From Spraguea lophii (Eukaryota > Microsporidia > Spragueidae), in the NCBI GenBank assembly GCA_001887945.1, contig LDOQ01000005.1, positions 1 through 64,000 on the forward strand: DNA of 64,000 nt. The letters run 5' to 3'. Position 1 is the first letter of the stretch, and every line of letters begins with the position of its first letter. The notes below the pieces were generated by a model, which worked only from the letters and a program-made list of their open reading frames with translations, made no database searches and had not been told where the DNA came from. Positions 1 to 10,752 of this stretch are shown piece by piece. A program made the translations under genes and the position numbers.

Positions 1-3000
1 CGTAATTTTTTTTTATTTTTTACCCTTGGTAAGAATGAGAAGAAACACTTTATTATATATTTTTTAATTAAATATTTCTATGATTTTTTTCAAATTAAAT
101 ATGTTTACTTTGTTTTGGAATGGTATTTTAAATATCGCTGATTTATTTTTTTATATAATTTATAGAAAAATTCAATTTCATTAAAAATGTTTATAAAAAG
201 CTGTATGCATCAATATGATCGTGATTATATTACATTTATATTTATATTATTTTATTTTTGTATCTATTAAACGCTAATTTAGTAATTAGATTTATATATT
301 TCTTTTAAAACTTAAAAAACTTTTAAATATAAATCAAACATTAATTGTAAAGCTTTCCAATTAAAAAACTAATAACCACCTTTATAATTTATGATATACG
401 TGTTTATTTTTCATAATAATATTATACAGACGCAATATATCGATCATAGAATTAAAAACTCATCAAACTTGATTGATAATTGAGTGTTACTTTATTATGA
501 AAATTAGAATATCTTAAAAATTATTCAAGGAAATAAAAAATTACTTAGAGTAAATAAAAAAAATAAAAATAATTATAGGTATACATTATATATAAATCTA
601 TAAATAAAATTATAGCGTTTATACAGTGAAGCTATTAGAAATTGTATATATCTTTCTTAAAGTATCTTCATTTGAGACCATGATGATGTAGAATTGTCAA
701 GAAATTTTGGTTGTAATCAAAGTGTTGCTAAAAAGTTATTTCATTTTTTACTTAAACAAATATAAATATAATGTAAAATACAATGAAATTTATAATATAA
801 CGGTTGTATATACTAGAATTAGTAGAATTTATAACCATATTTTGATTTGATATTTACAGTTTTCCTATATAATTATTATTTCTAAATATATTTTATGTCC
901 ATCTTTTGTATTAAAATCTTAATAATAAATAGATTTATTATAATACGTACAATATAATCTTAAAACATAACCTTTTAAACAATGAAATTCGAATATATAC
1001 TTCATCTTCTTTTAGTTTTATATATTTTATAATATGTATTTTTTACATTGCTTTTCATTGAAAATTATACAGACAATAGTTATATGGTCTATACAATCAT
1101 TCAATATAACATTTTATGTATTTCAATTATTATTATATACTTTATGTTTTTATTATAATCTACATATATTAATCTTATATTGTAATTATTTGTTAGTTAT
1201 TTTATAGTTGAAAAAATTTAAAATTGTATTTTCTTTGTGTTAATTAAAATATTGAATTATAAATTCATAATTTCTATTGCTTAATTTTATTATTATTAAA
1301 TTCTTTAAGTTCAATTAAAAATATTCTTTTCCTACCGAATTCTCTAGTTTTTATAGTTCAACACATTTATATATCCTTTATAATTAATAGTTTTCATAAA
1401 ATATAACCTTTTTATTTTAAATTTATCGCTAATTTTAACAATATAACCTTATTATAAGGTATTCGGATATTTCATTTCAATTATATGTTATCAAGATAAA
1501 GTATTATTATTATAAATCTTAATTACTGTGAAAATTATTATTGATATACTTTAGATATTTAATTCGCAATACAAAAAAAATTTTGTCTATATAGAATTTA
1601 TACAGTTTTAATTTGAAACTTATCAATATCATCGGTGTTTCAATAGAAATATAGATTTTTTTACACATTGATCTTATAAAATAATATTTCTATTACTAAA
1701 TACATATATTATTTTGTATCTTATTAGCTCATTTAATTTTTATATTAGAATTATTTATTTTTTTTCTAATAATTTATTATCTTTGTTTAGATTTACAGTA
1801 TTTCCGATATATCCTATTTTATTAATATCTATTATAATTATATCATTTGATTCGGTTACAAAGTTTTGATGATTAGGAAATGTTAAAAGTTATCGTGTTT
1901 TTTTCAATCATATATTGAAAATCTATATAATTTAATTTTATAGTATAAATGTTCTGGGTGTAAATCATTGATGAAATACCATGAAAAAATAACCATTATG
2001 TCTATTATTCTTCAAATGACTTTTTCTAAAATTATAATTTATTGAAAACATAGTGTTGGTGTTGTTTTTTTTGTGATCGCATTCTATTTTGTTATGAATA
2101 TAAATAATATATAATTAGTATTTTAATTCGATGGCGGTTTTAAATGAAACTTTGTATTCCTTTAATAGTTATATAAATATTTCTAATTTCTTATAACTGG
2201 AATAGATAATATAAATTATTTAAACAGTATTATTAGGATAATGTGTATTTTATCTTCAACAATTGGTTATGAGCTATTAATAAAGAACTAAGAAGAGTTA
2301 TATAAATATAAAATTATATTATGATATTATAATGCAAGAGGAAATTTTATATGAGTAATAGTCTTGTGAGTGGTATTATAGGTCTTTTGAGGTGTAACGA
2401 GTTTTACTTAAGGGCGGTTTATAGAACATATTTTCTGTTGTATTCAAGCTAATTCCTTTTTTTGTTAAAAAACTATTCTTTTATCGTATAAGAAAGTCGT
2501 TTTTTAATAAATCCTATGTTTAACAACCATTTTTGAACTAATAATAATATTTTTTTTAATAATGTTAATAAAAAACAATGGTTATAAAAGAAATCCCAAA
2601 AAGAAGAGTTTTCATTTACCCTTTATAGAAACTTAATTATGCCGAATCTAATACCAGAATAAAAAAACGTACAAATTGTTTTTAGAAATTGTTGCTGGTT
2701 CTTTAGTCTGATTTAGTCATAGCCATGATTGATTTCCTATTTTTTTAATACATATATTTCTATAGCTTTTTTTTGTTTATTAGTTATTATATTTATGATT
2801 GTTCTATTGAAGAAATATTTTATATCACAAACTTTTTTTAATTCAATATCTTCATATTTCTGATATTCGTTTCTTTTCGAATCTTTTGAGTATCTGTATT
2901 TATTATGAATCGAATTGTTGGCTTTATTTTTTTCATGAGAGAAGAATAAATTCTATAGAAATCAAAAAGTTAACATATTGCATGACAATACACTTGGGAT

Positions 3001-3246
3001 TAGACATAAAGTAAAGAAATTAAAATTTATCTATGAATAAGTTAATAATGGAGTTAAAAAAATGAAAATTAGTTATTATTATAGAGTTTTTATAAATATG
3101 AGAAATCTATTTTGATTCAAAAAATACAAATACATAAATATTATAGAATTCAAACGATATAACCGATAAATATTAATTTTCTAAAAAAATAAATAAAAAT
3201 ATATGTAATATTAATTAAATTTAATTAATCCAAAAATTTTCTCGAT
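1..3246. other. AT-rich gene desert
   Basis: No open frame of useful length and no recognisable transposase, RNA gene or repeat could be read here on either strand. Base composition is extremely AT-rich with homopolymer runs. A short open stretch near 2579-2640 on the plus strand has no motif I recognise. Very old transposon remnants may be present below the level at which they can be seen by eye. Confidence 0.6.
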
Positions 3247-4128
3247 TTAATCCTCTAATAAAACATATTTGATATTGCGTGTCAGACGCTCTATTGCTAG
3301 AGTTTTATATTCCGGTGCCTTTCATTCTTTTCCGGTAGAATCTTCATAATAAACATATCCTTTTTTATAAAAATTAGATATTTTGATATATATGGGTGTT
3401 TTATTAAAATCCACCATATCAAAGGTAGTATCGGCGTCAGTTGGTCTAATACGAATTGTATCATCGTTAAGATCTTCTATGGTTGTTTCTCCCATCAACG
3501 CTTCTGTATGTATGATACCGTTAAACTCGAAATTGTACTCAAATTCATCGTTTTTGATGATATCTGAATACGGGACCTGTCCATATGGACTCGTAAATTT
3601 TATATATGTATCAACAAATCGGCCTCCACTAAATTCTATAATAGCTTTAAATCTTATACCTACCACATATACTTGATCGTATGATACAATTTTCCCTGTT
3701 TCATCTTTCATTTCTAAAGTTCCGTCATCATTCTGGTCTATAGTATTAAGATGATGTGGATATCTTTGATCTTCGTATTTAAGTTTTAATTCTAACCCAT
3801 TATATTTCAACCTTTTAATACGACATGCTTTAAAAGGGCAAATTCATAATCTTACTGCTAAATCAAGATCTATAATTTCTCCATCCCTTTTAATTACTTT
3901 ATTGTCATGCTTTTTGAGACTTATTGCTACTGCATCAATTCCTGGTATTGTGTCATGGTAGTCAATTGAACTCGTGGATTTTATCTTTAAAAAATAAACA
4001 AAACAAATAATGTATAAATTTCTCATTTTTGGTATAAATAATCCCAATTCCTTTCCGCATAATCTAATAAAACTATTCATTTTCATTGTTTCTCCATAAA
4101 AATTGAAAAATTTTGTTGTACTCAACAT
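3247..4128 (-). pseudogene. Broken gene for a putative secreted/membrane protein, two in-frame TGA codons
   Basis: One continuous minus-strand reading frame of 294 codons runs from an ATG at 4128 to a TAA at 3247-3249, interrupted only by in-frame TGA codons at 3844-3846 and 3322-3324. Translation on both sides of each TGA stays in the same frame and keeps ordinary soluble-protein composition, so this is one gene rather than two or three. The N-terminus carries a hydrophobic stretch (MRNLYIICFVYFL) after a short basic leader, consistent with a signal peptide or anchor. The rest is hydrophilic with Asp/Glu/Thr-rich segments and many beta-prone residues. No family was recognised and no CCC signal precedes the ATG. 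Either a recently dead gene or a stop-readthrough case; decay is the simpler reading. Confidence 0.5.
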
Positions 4129-4402
4129 CTTTAACCCTCCAATTGGAAAAGTGTTAAATATTTGTTATTTCGAGGATCTTTTAAAAATAATAAAAAATAT
4201 ATTTGACATGTTATCATAAAAAATATATTTTGAGTGATTTTTTATTTCCAAAAGAGGAATGTTTTTTTTATTTGATTTTAAATGGTTTAATGTTATATAA
4301 TAGATAAATTCTAAACGATAAATATGTATATATGCACCTCTTATAATATCATATATATCATCATGATTTTATTTATTTTTAAGATAGTTTTTTTTGAGGC
4401 TC

Positions 4403-5218
4403 AGATACCTACGATTTACCCTTTTGAAAAAAAAATAATTTTTTTTATCTTTGTGATTACAAATAAAAAAGAAATAACATTAAAGTGTTTTAAAACGATT
4501 TTCATAGATGAAAAATAGTTATAATAGTGTTTATGCACTGTTTCAATGAGAGGAGCACAGTAAAAAATATTAGAAATTTAATAAAATGTATAAAAATTAA
4601 AATTTCTATTATTAAAAACTTTTTTTAAATTCATAACTAGATTGTGATAAAGTTATTTCACTAATATATAACATTTTAGTAAGTACCAAAGGTATTAGAT
4701 TATCATATAACGTAAAAAAAAACAATATGGAAATTTGTATTAAAATAAATAAAAATATTAAATTATGCGGAAAAGAAGTCAATATGGAAATTAAAGAATC
4801 CAAATCGAGCAAGATATAATATAATAAAAGAAACTTGGATTTGGGAGTTGTCGGAGAACAGGTAAAAGAAAAATAATATTACAGCCTGTTATTAAAGAAA
4901 TAAACATGTATTAAACAAGTCATATGAAAAGTATATTATAAAAATAACAATATTTAGACAAATTGTTGGTGAGGTTATACTGTTGCACATAAAAATTATT
5001 TTCATTCAATTAAACCATTCTATATCTTTTATATTAATACAATTTCAGGAATGCATATAAATAATATAAAAGGAACATAATGTAAAATTAAATAATATAT
5101 ATAAAAAAGAGTGTATAAGTCATCATTATTAAAATATTATTTATCATTGGTTGTTTTTTTTATTGTCACCACAAGGGCAAAAAAAAATTAATTTCTTTCA
5201 AAAGGGTACAGGGTATCT
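4403..5218 (+). mobile_element. Decayed Merlin-type DNA transposon with long terminal inverted repeats
   Basis: The two ends are inverted copies. The left end begins AGATACC and reaches ACCCTTTTGAAA within 27 bases. The right end, read on the minus strand, begins AGATACC and reaches the same ACCCTTTTGAAA four bases sooner, followed by matching T-rich sequence and a TTGTGAT/TTGTGGTGACAA block. Inside, the plus strand keeps pieces of a Merlin transposase: a degraded VEIDES-type catalytic segment near 4760-4800 and a C-terminal block near 4860-5040. The C-terminal block is also found, inverted, at 23676-24130. Frames are broken many times. No flanking target duplication was seen. Confidence 0.6.
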
Positions 5219-5465
5219 CACAATCTAAGTGTTTTGTTCTATCGAAAATAATGATATTCATATGCATTCGAATAAAAAATTAATTAAGAATTAATTTTAT
5301 TATATAAAAATAATATATAATATTTTCAATGTTTACTGCTTAAAATGAATGTCTGAAAATTTCAAATAATTAATAATCTTTCACACTACAATTATAAATT
5401 AAAATTCGATTTATTGAAAATAATAGTGATATTACATCAAAATTTTAAATAATTAGATATTCAAA

Positions 5466-5935
5466 GTCCGTTTGGTCTAGTGGTCGTGGGAAATAACATA
5501 ATCTTAGGATTGGTGTGTTCGAACCCCCCCACTGAGAATAATTTTTAGAAAAAAAAGAATAAAAGATCGAAGAGAAATATTGTTGATTGGATGAAGATTT
5601 GATAATGTACATTAACCATGTCTTATATGATGGCCTTATTACTCGATCAAAATAGCGTTGGACCAGTGTAATTGTAATCCCTATATTGATTTATGACTCG
5701 CCCAATACTATATCAAGAAATAGATTATGAATCTCTAAGAAACTAGGAGGGGGAGGCAACATGCATAATATGCAAAGTCCCAACTTATTGGACCATATGG
5801 TAAAATGAGAGTAATGCGTATCTATAGTGAAAGTAGTTAATACGAATTTGGGTCTACTTTAGGAACAAAATGTCGTAAACCACGATATGCCACGTCAGTT
5901 AAGAAACTTCGATAAATAAAAGTTTCATTAGAAAA
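5466..5935 (+). repeat. SINE-like repeat copy A (tRNA-like head)
   Basis: First of six copies of a dispersed family. The head (GTCCGTTTGGTCTAGTGGTC) contains an A-box-like element, and a B-box-like GTGTTCGAACCCC follows about 35 bases later, the spacing of a tRNA gene. The body shares ordered blocks with the other copies, including the ATTGATTTATGACTCG and AAAATGAGAGTAATGC segments. It ends in GATAAATAAAAGTTTCATTA. Diverged from copy B by scattered substitutions; no clear target duplication. Confidence 0.75.
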
Positions 5936-6024
5936 AATAATTACAATAAGATTTTTAACTAAAGAATGATAAATAAATATAATTTATTTATTTTCTAAAT
6001 TTATATTATACCTTATTGGTAAAA

Positions 6025-6069
6025 ATATTTTAAATGTTTATTTTAAATAAAAACAAACATTTAAAATAT
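6025..6069. repeat. Perfect 15-bp inverted repeat (hairpin)
   Basis: ATATTTTAAATGTTT at 6025-6039 is the exact reverse complement of 6055-6069, separated by 15 bases. It lies between SINE-like copies A and B, directly upstream of the target duplication of copy B. It may fold as a hairpin in DNA or RNA; no function is evident. Confidence 0.7.
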
Positions 6070-6074
6070 CTTGA

Positions 6075-6086
6075 TATAAAATCATT
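6075..6086 (+). repeat. 5' target-site duplication of SINE-like copy B
   Basis: TATAAAATCATT here is repeated exactly at 6580-6591, immediately after the 3' end of copy B. A perfect 12-bp direct repeat bracketing the element is the hallmark of target-primed retroposition. Confidence 0.8.
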
Positions 6087-6579
6087 GTCCCGTCTGGCCC
6101 AGTGGTCGTGGGGTGGTAACCAAACCCCAAGCCTGGCGGGTTCGAATCCCTCATCCAGAAAAAGTTTTCAAAACAAAAAAAAATAATAATAATAAATGCA
6201 GAAGAGAAGAAAAAGGTTGTTGAGTGGGTGAGGTTTCGATAGCGCAGCATAGCTGTGCCTTGTATGACGGCCCCGCTACTAGATTAAAGTAGTGTTTAGC
6301 TGATGTAGTTGCAATCCCTGTATTGATTAGTGACTCGGCCAATACTATGCAACGAAAGAGGCTGGGAATTCCTTAAGAGCTGGAAGTGGGGGCGGCGACG
6401 CGCACCATACGCAAAATCCTAACACTCTGGAGCATAAGGTAAGATGAGATTAATGCATATTCGTAGCGAAACCAGTTAGTACAAGTTTAATGTCGCTCGA
6501 GGAACCGAAGGTCACAGACCATGGTAGGCCGCAACCGTCCAGGAAGCTTTGATAAATAAAAGTTTCATTCGTAAAAAGG
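6087..6579 (+). repeat. SINE-like repeat copy B, best-preserved copy, with 12-bp target duplication
   Basis: About 493 bp. The head has an A box (TGGCCCAGTGG) and a textbook B box (GGTTCGAATCC), so it can be read as an internal Pol III promoter derived from a tRNA. An A-rich linker then leads into a body that is clearly more GC-rich than the surroundings. The 3' end is GATAAATAAAAGTTTCATTC followed by an A-rich tail. It encodes no protein. Perfect 12-bp direct repeats flank it. The preserved promoter boxes and target duplication suggest a younger insertion than copies A, C, E and F. The family responsible for mobilising it is not visible in the window. Confidence 0.85.
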
Positions 6580-6591
6580 TATAAAATCATT
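6580..6591 (+). repeat. 3' target-site duplication of SINE-like copy B
   Basis: TATAAAATCATT, identical to 6075-6086, directly after the element's A-rich 3' tail. Confidence 0.8.
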
Positions 6592-6666
6592 ATTATTTTT
6601 TATTGTTTAACATAAAATAAAAATTGTTTTAAAAATAAAATGTTAATTACATATTTTAATAAACTC

Positions 6667-7977
6667 CTACAAGCTTTTTAAAGCAAATTTCAACTTTTTA
6701 TATTCACACATTAATTTACCAGAAATATCCTCATTTGAATCCCCTTGTTCTAAAATAATTATCATTTTATTTAAATATTGAATTTTTACTTTCTTATAAA
6801 CTTTCCTTTCGTGTTTCAAGTTTATTGGATTTTCTCTTTCAGCTATTTTAATTTCTTCAAATATTAAAAATTTCATAAGCTCATTATAAATTTTCATACT
6901 TTCATAAAATATCAATTCTACAAATGATTTTATAATTATTCCATCTATTTTACTTTTCGTGGATTTATATTCTAAAATCATGGATATTGTATCAGAATTG
7001 TTAATTTTAGCTTTATAGGAAATAGATGATTTTAAAAAGCTTATTATATTTTTATATAAAATATCCTTCTTATTTGTTATATTTATCAATACACATAAGA
7101 AATCGTTTACTGGAATATTTTTGTCGTAATTATTGTTCTGAGAATCTGTTTCTATATCTCTTTGTAATAATTCAATTTGATCTATAATATCTGCAAATTC
7201 ACTGTTATTCCTTGTATCTTCTTCATTCAATAAAATATTTTGAAAAATATTCATTTTTTCGTAATTTAATCCTTTGAGATTAATGTAATATTTATCAGAT
7301 AACGAAATATCAAATTCCAATTCATAATTTCTTATATATTCTTCAATTGATATTTCATTTGTAGGTGTTCTAATATTTGATTCTAAGGATGAAATATCAG
7401 TAACACATTTATTAGGTGGAATTATTTGTTCTGTATACTCAGAAGAATATAAATTTCTTTGAAAAAATATTTCAGGATTTTTTTCTGGTTCGTATATTTC
7501 TTGTTCGGCTTGTGATGAATGTTCAAATACAAAACGATCTGAAATAGGTGGTGGAAGTGATAATTCATATTCGTCTTTTTTCATAAAACCCTGTCCTCTA
7601 GATTTACCACAATTTTTTTTAGCACGCTTAGGTTGTCTGTTCGTCATCTCATCTACCCGTGAATTTTCTAATGGATCAAAAAAATGAACTTTCTTCTCAG
7701 ATTCTAGATCTTCTTCATCTACCAACCTTGAAAATTCCTCATCCGTACTTCTTATTCCAAACATAGAATGCTTCCTCGTTCTTAAATATCTCCGTATTTT
7801 CATTTTTTCTATTTCTTCTTTTGAAGATTGATTAATAACTAAATTTTTTATAAGTTCATTTACTGTAGTCAACCCCAAATCCGTATTATATTCTTCTGAT
7901 TCCTGTTCGTTTATATCTAATAGCTTTTTATCGTCACTATAAGCAGAATATACTATTTTTAATAACAATATAATCAT
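6667..7977 (-). CDS. Putative secreted protein, lineage-specific
   Basis: A 436-residue protein if translation starts at the ATG at 7977. A further in-frame TTG lies just upstream, but ATG is the plausible start. The N-terminus MIILLLKIVYSAYS is a short hydrophobic signal peptide with a likely cleavage site before DDKK. The mature part is hydrophilic and rich in Glu, Lys, Asn and Ile, with a basic stretch (RQPKRAKKNCGKSRG) near residue 120 and helical C-terminal segments. No domain was recognised. In a microsporidian a signal peptide followed by a novel charged body fits a secreted host-facing or spore protein, but that is inference. SINE-like copy B ends about 75 bp downstream of its stop codon. 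Confidence 0.7.
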   Translation of the reverse strand: MIILLLKIVYSAYSDDKKLLDINEQESEEYNTDLGLTTVNELIKNLVINQSSKEEIEKMKIRRYLRTRKHSMFGIRSTDEEFSRLVDEEDLESEKKVHFFDPLENSRVDEMTNRQPKRAKKNCGKSRGQGFMKKDEYELSLPPPISDRFVFEHSSQAEQEIYEPEKNPEIFFQRNLYSSEYTEQIIPPNKCVTDISSLESNIRTPTNEISIEEYIRNYELEFDISLSDKYYINLKGLNYEKMNIFQNILLNEEDTRNNSEFADIIDQIELLQRDIETDSQNNNYDKNIPVNDFLCVLINITNKKDILYKNIISFLKSSISYKAKINNSDTISMILEYKSTKSKIDGIIIKSFVELIFYESMKIYNELMKFLIFEEIKIAERENPINLKHERKVYKKVKIQYLNKMIIILEQGDSNEDISGKLMCEYKKLKFALKSL

Positions 7978-8039
7978 AATACTCAAAATATAATCATTAT
8001 ATTTATACCTTGAAATTTTCCATTTTTAGAAATTTTAAA

Positions 8040-8790
8040 ATTAAATATTATAATTGTAAATACCTTTAAGATTTTATCAAAATCTAATCATAACAAAAAC
8101 ATTGACATTTTGATAGACTTTCATTAAATTAAAATTTTGAAATATTCATTTATGATTAAAAAGTACATTGAAATTTTGAAATATTCGTTTACCATTAGAA
8201 ACATTAAAATTAAAATATTAGTTTATGATTAAGAAGTACATTGAAATTTTTTATTTAAAGTATTTTAAAGATATAAATCAAATGATAGAAATCGAATGAT
8301 AGAAAGATAATAATTTCAAAATCATCACGTCAAAAAAGCTTTTAAATTTCTTAATACATTTATTATAAAACCATTTAGTAATAAATATATATTAACAAAT
8401 ATATATACGTTTGAATTATATTACAACATTTAAAATTTTCTTATAGTAAAAAAAAAGTAATAGAAATTTATAACCCGTGAAGATTAAAAGTTTAATAGAA
8501 GAGTTAAAAATATAAAATAATAGAAATTTAATGTTATAATAAAACATTTATTATTATTATCTTACAATTATTATAATATGTTTTATTATAATATAATATA
8601 TTAATATTCCTTATAATAATAAATAAACGAATAATTATCTCTTCATCTAATAAAAAATAAAAAAATAATATTCTAAAAGATTTCTAAATATAAAAAATTC
8701 ACTTAGACACATGAAACAACGTTAAAACGATTAAATTTAAAATAAACTCCAATGAATTTAGCCTACAGGAATAATAATAACAATGATTAG
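8040..8790. other. AT-rich intergenic region, no gene seen
   Basis: Contains imperfect repeats around 8130-8240 in which ATTGAAATTTTGAAATATTC-like units recur three times. Otherwise homopolymers and AT tracts. The open frame that runs into it from 8974 to 8699 on the minus strand is Ile/Tyr-dominated repeat translation. Confidence 0.5.
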
Positions 8791-8862
8791 AAATAATAAA
8801 TATAATAAAATAATAATAGATTATAATAGATTGTATTTTATAGTTATATGTTATGATGATAT
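8791..8862 (+). repeat. Left arm of a perfect 72-bp inverted repeat
   Basis: This 72-base arm is the exact reverse complement of 9257-9328. The arms enclose 394 bp that contain a 47-codon ORF. Even in AT-rich DNA a 72-bp match with no mismatch is far beyond chance and implies recent duplication, gene conversion between arms, or a fold-back element. Confidence 0.85.
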
Positions 8863-9014
8863 GGTTATAGATTATGTTATGATAATATGATTGGTTGTAA
8901 TATGCTGATATGATTGGTTGTAATATTTTATTATTACATTTATAATATAGGTATATTCTATATCCTATAACCATATAATATACAATCTATTATCATAATC
9001 ATTTTATTATACCC

Positions 9015-9158
9015 ATGAGAAATTTAGAAAATGTTCATAATATTCTTTTATCTGATTTAACAGAAAATAATTCAGAATTATACAGAAGATTAAGAAAACA
9101 CTATGAAAAGAATTTTAATATAGATTTTAATGAAATTAGAAGAAAATATAATAATTGA
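9015..9158 (+). CDS. Small 47-residue protein
   Basis: ATG at 9015 is preceded immediately by ACCC, the start-site motif shared by the recognised genes of the island, which is the main reason to call it a gene. The product is 47 residues ending at TGA 9156-9158. It is hydrophilic, predicted helical and charged (ELYRRLRKHYEKNF near the middle), with no signal peptide or membrane segment. No family was recognised. It sits inside the loop of the 72-bp inverted repeat. Confidence 0.5.
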   Translation: MRNLENVHNILLSDLTENNSELYRRLRKHYEKNFNIDFNEIRRKYNN

Positions 9159-9256
9159 TGTAATAATATATATTATAATATTGTTATAATAATACTATGG
9201 TTATGATATTGTTATATTATTATAATATGCTTATCATTATTTTATTAGATACTTTA

Positions 9257-9328
9257 ATATCATCATAACATATAACTATAAAATACAATCTATTATAATC
9301 TATTATTATTTTATTATATTTATTATTT
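9257..9328 (-). repeat. Right arm of the 72-bp inverted repeat
   Basis: Exact reverse complement of 8791-8862. The match stops abruptly on both sides; no direct repeats were found outside the arms. Confidence 0.85.
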
Positions 9329-9398
9329 TATCATAATCATTTTTCTTACAAACTATGTTTTAAGATTGTATAATTTACTTTCTTACTGTAAAATACAT

Positions 9399-9629
9399 AT
9401 GATTAGAATTATAGTAGATATTCTTGGTCTAACATTAATAGGATTATTATGCTTTATAGGATATTATACCATAAAACATGGATCTTTACCTTTTAAATTA
9501 ACTATAGGAGAAGATGATGAAGATGAAGATGAAAATGGAGATGGAGAAGAATTAATAGAAAGTAAACCATATAATCCGTATAATAGTGCATTGAAGGAAA
9601 AAATATTACATAAGGATTTTTATCATTAA
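9399..9629 (+). CDS. Small single-pass membrane protein with acidic tail
   Basis: A 76-residue protein starting at the ATG at 9399. An upstream in-frame TTG at 9366 is an unlikely start. Residues about 3-23 (IIVDILGLTLIGLLCFIGYYT) form a transmembrane helix. They are followed by a short polar linker, an Asp/Glu run (EDDEDEDENGDGEE) and a Tyr/Asn/Lys-rich tail ending DFYH. No CCC motif lies next to the start. No family was recognised; the layout suits a tail-facing adaptor or small secretory-pathway component, which is only a guess. It is the first of three short plus-strand genes before MOT1. Confidence 0.55.
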   Translation: MIRIIVDILGLTLIGLLCFIGYYTIKHGSLPFKLTIGEDDEDEDENGDGEELIESKPYNPYNSALKEKILHKDFYH

Positions 9630-9639
9630 AAATAATTTG

Positions 9640-9800
9640 ATACGTATTTTATATGTTTATATGTTTAATATGTAATATATTATGTTTGTATGTATATTTT
9701 AATATGTAATATATGTATAATTTAATATGTATATTGTTACTATTTATATGTATATTTTAATATGTAATATATTATATTTATATGTTTAATATATTATTAT
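9640..9800. repeat. Degenerate AT tandem repeat
   Basis: Units resembling ATATGTTTAATATGTAATATATT recur several times with small changes. Located in the 3' flank of the small membrane protein gene. No coding potential. Confidence 0.5.
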
Positions 9801-10032
9801 TTCTATCTAACCTCACCTAACCTTATTTATAGGTATAATTTATATTATTTATATTTTTTATTCGTATACCATTATATTATTACATTCATATATAACAACA
9901 ATTATAATTATAATCTTATAACCATCACATTACAATCTTATAATCTTATAACCACCATACTATTATAACAATCTTATAATAATCATATTATTATAAAAAT
10001 AATAAATAATAAATATTTTATACCCTTTAACA

Positions 10033-10428
10033 ATGCTTTCTAAAGATATGAAATACAAAGATATACCACTGATGTATAAACACCGTATAATATCTTTGTA
10101 TAATAAAACGAATAATAATTATTCATTAGATATTTCTATATTGGAAAATAATGATTATAATCTTATATTAAAAGAATTAAGTTTTATAGGAAGTAGAAAT
10201 CATGAATTAAATATTCAAGGATGTGAAGAAAAGATAGAAAATTTAAAAAAATTTATTAAAGATCCGTATAATATGGAGATGATAAAAAATATATTGAAGG
10301 AAATGAAAATTGTGGTAAAGCAAATGGAAAGTAAAATAGATATTTATAAAAATGGTGGAAATGATATGATAAAAATATTAAAGGAATTGTTGCAGAAGAT
10401 GACGGATAAGTATTTAAAAAATAAATAA
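10033..10428 (+). CDS. Coiled-coil protein, unknown
   Basis: A 131-residue hydrophilic protein whose ATG at 10033 follows TACCCTTTAACA, so the CCC signal sits nine bases upstream. A second ATG six codons in (MKYKDI) is a possible alternative start. From about residue 55 on, the sequence is Lys/Glu/Ile/Met-rich with heptad-like spacing, suggesting one long coiled coil. No signal peptide or membrane span. It is plausibly a subunit of a larger complex, but no family could be assigned. Confidence 0.6.
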   Translation: MLSKDMKYKDIPLMYKHRIISLYNKTNNNYSLDISILENNDYNLILKELSFIGSRNHELNIQGCEEKIENLKKFIKDPYNMEMIKNILKEMKIVVKQMESKIDIYKNGGNDMIKILKELLQKMTDKYLKNK

Positions 10429-10752
10429 ATATTAATGTTTTATAATAATAAATATAATTATTTATAAGTGTTTGTAATTATTTATTTTTCGATAGGTTAG
10501 GTAGGGTTAGGTATAATAACAATAAACGGTAAATAATTAATAATATCATTAATAAACAATTATTCTTATTATTTTTATCACTTGTTAATTATCATCATTC
10601 TTACATCATTATTAATTTTATTATCACGTTTTTTAATATCATTTTTTCTGTAACATTACAAAGAATCAATAAAACATTGTACTGTTAAAACACTATCTGT
10701 AACATTGTTTTACTATAATTTTTTATTTTATATGATTTTATTGTTTTATCAT

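Noticed and set aside
4324..4518. 64-codon plus-strand ORF
   Set aside because: Overlaps the terminal repeat of the Merlin element at 4403-5218 and has no protein-like features.
6087..6160. A functional tRNA gene at the head of SINE-like copy B
   Set aside because: The A and B boxes fit, but the acceptor stem does not close and the same head recurs with a conserved non-tRNA body in five other places. It is a tRNA-derived repeat head rather than a tRNA gene.
8699..8974. 91-codon minus-strand ORF, Tyr/Ile/Asn-rich
   Set aside because: It is translation of the AT-repeat arm of the inverted repeat and its flank. No start signal, no domain.
9640..9800. Centromere- or origin-like AT repeat
   Set aside because: Similar AT repeats occur in most intergenic regions of the window, so nothing marks this one as special.
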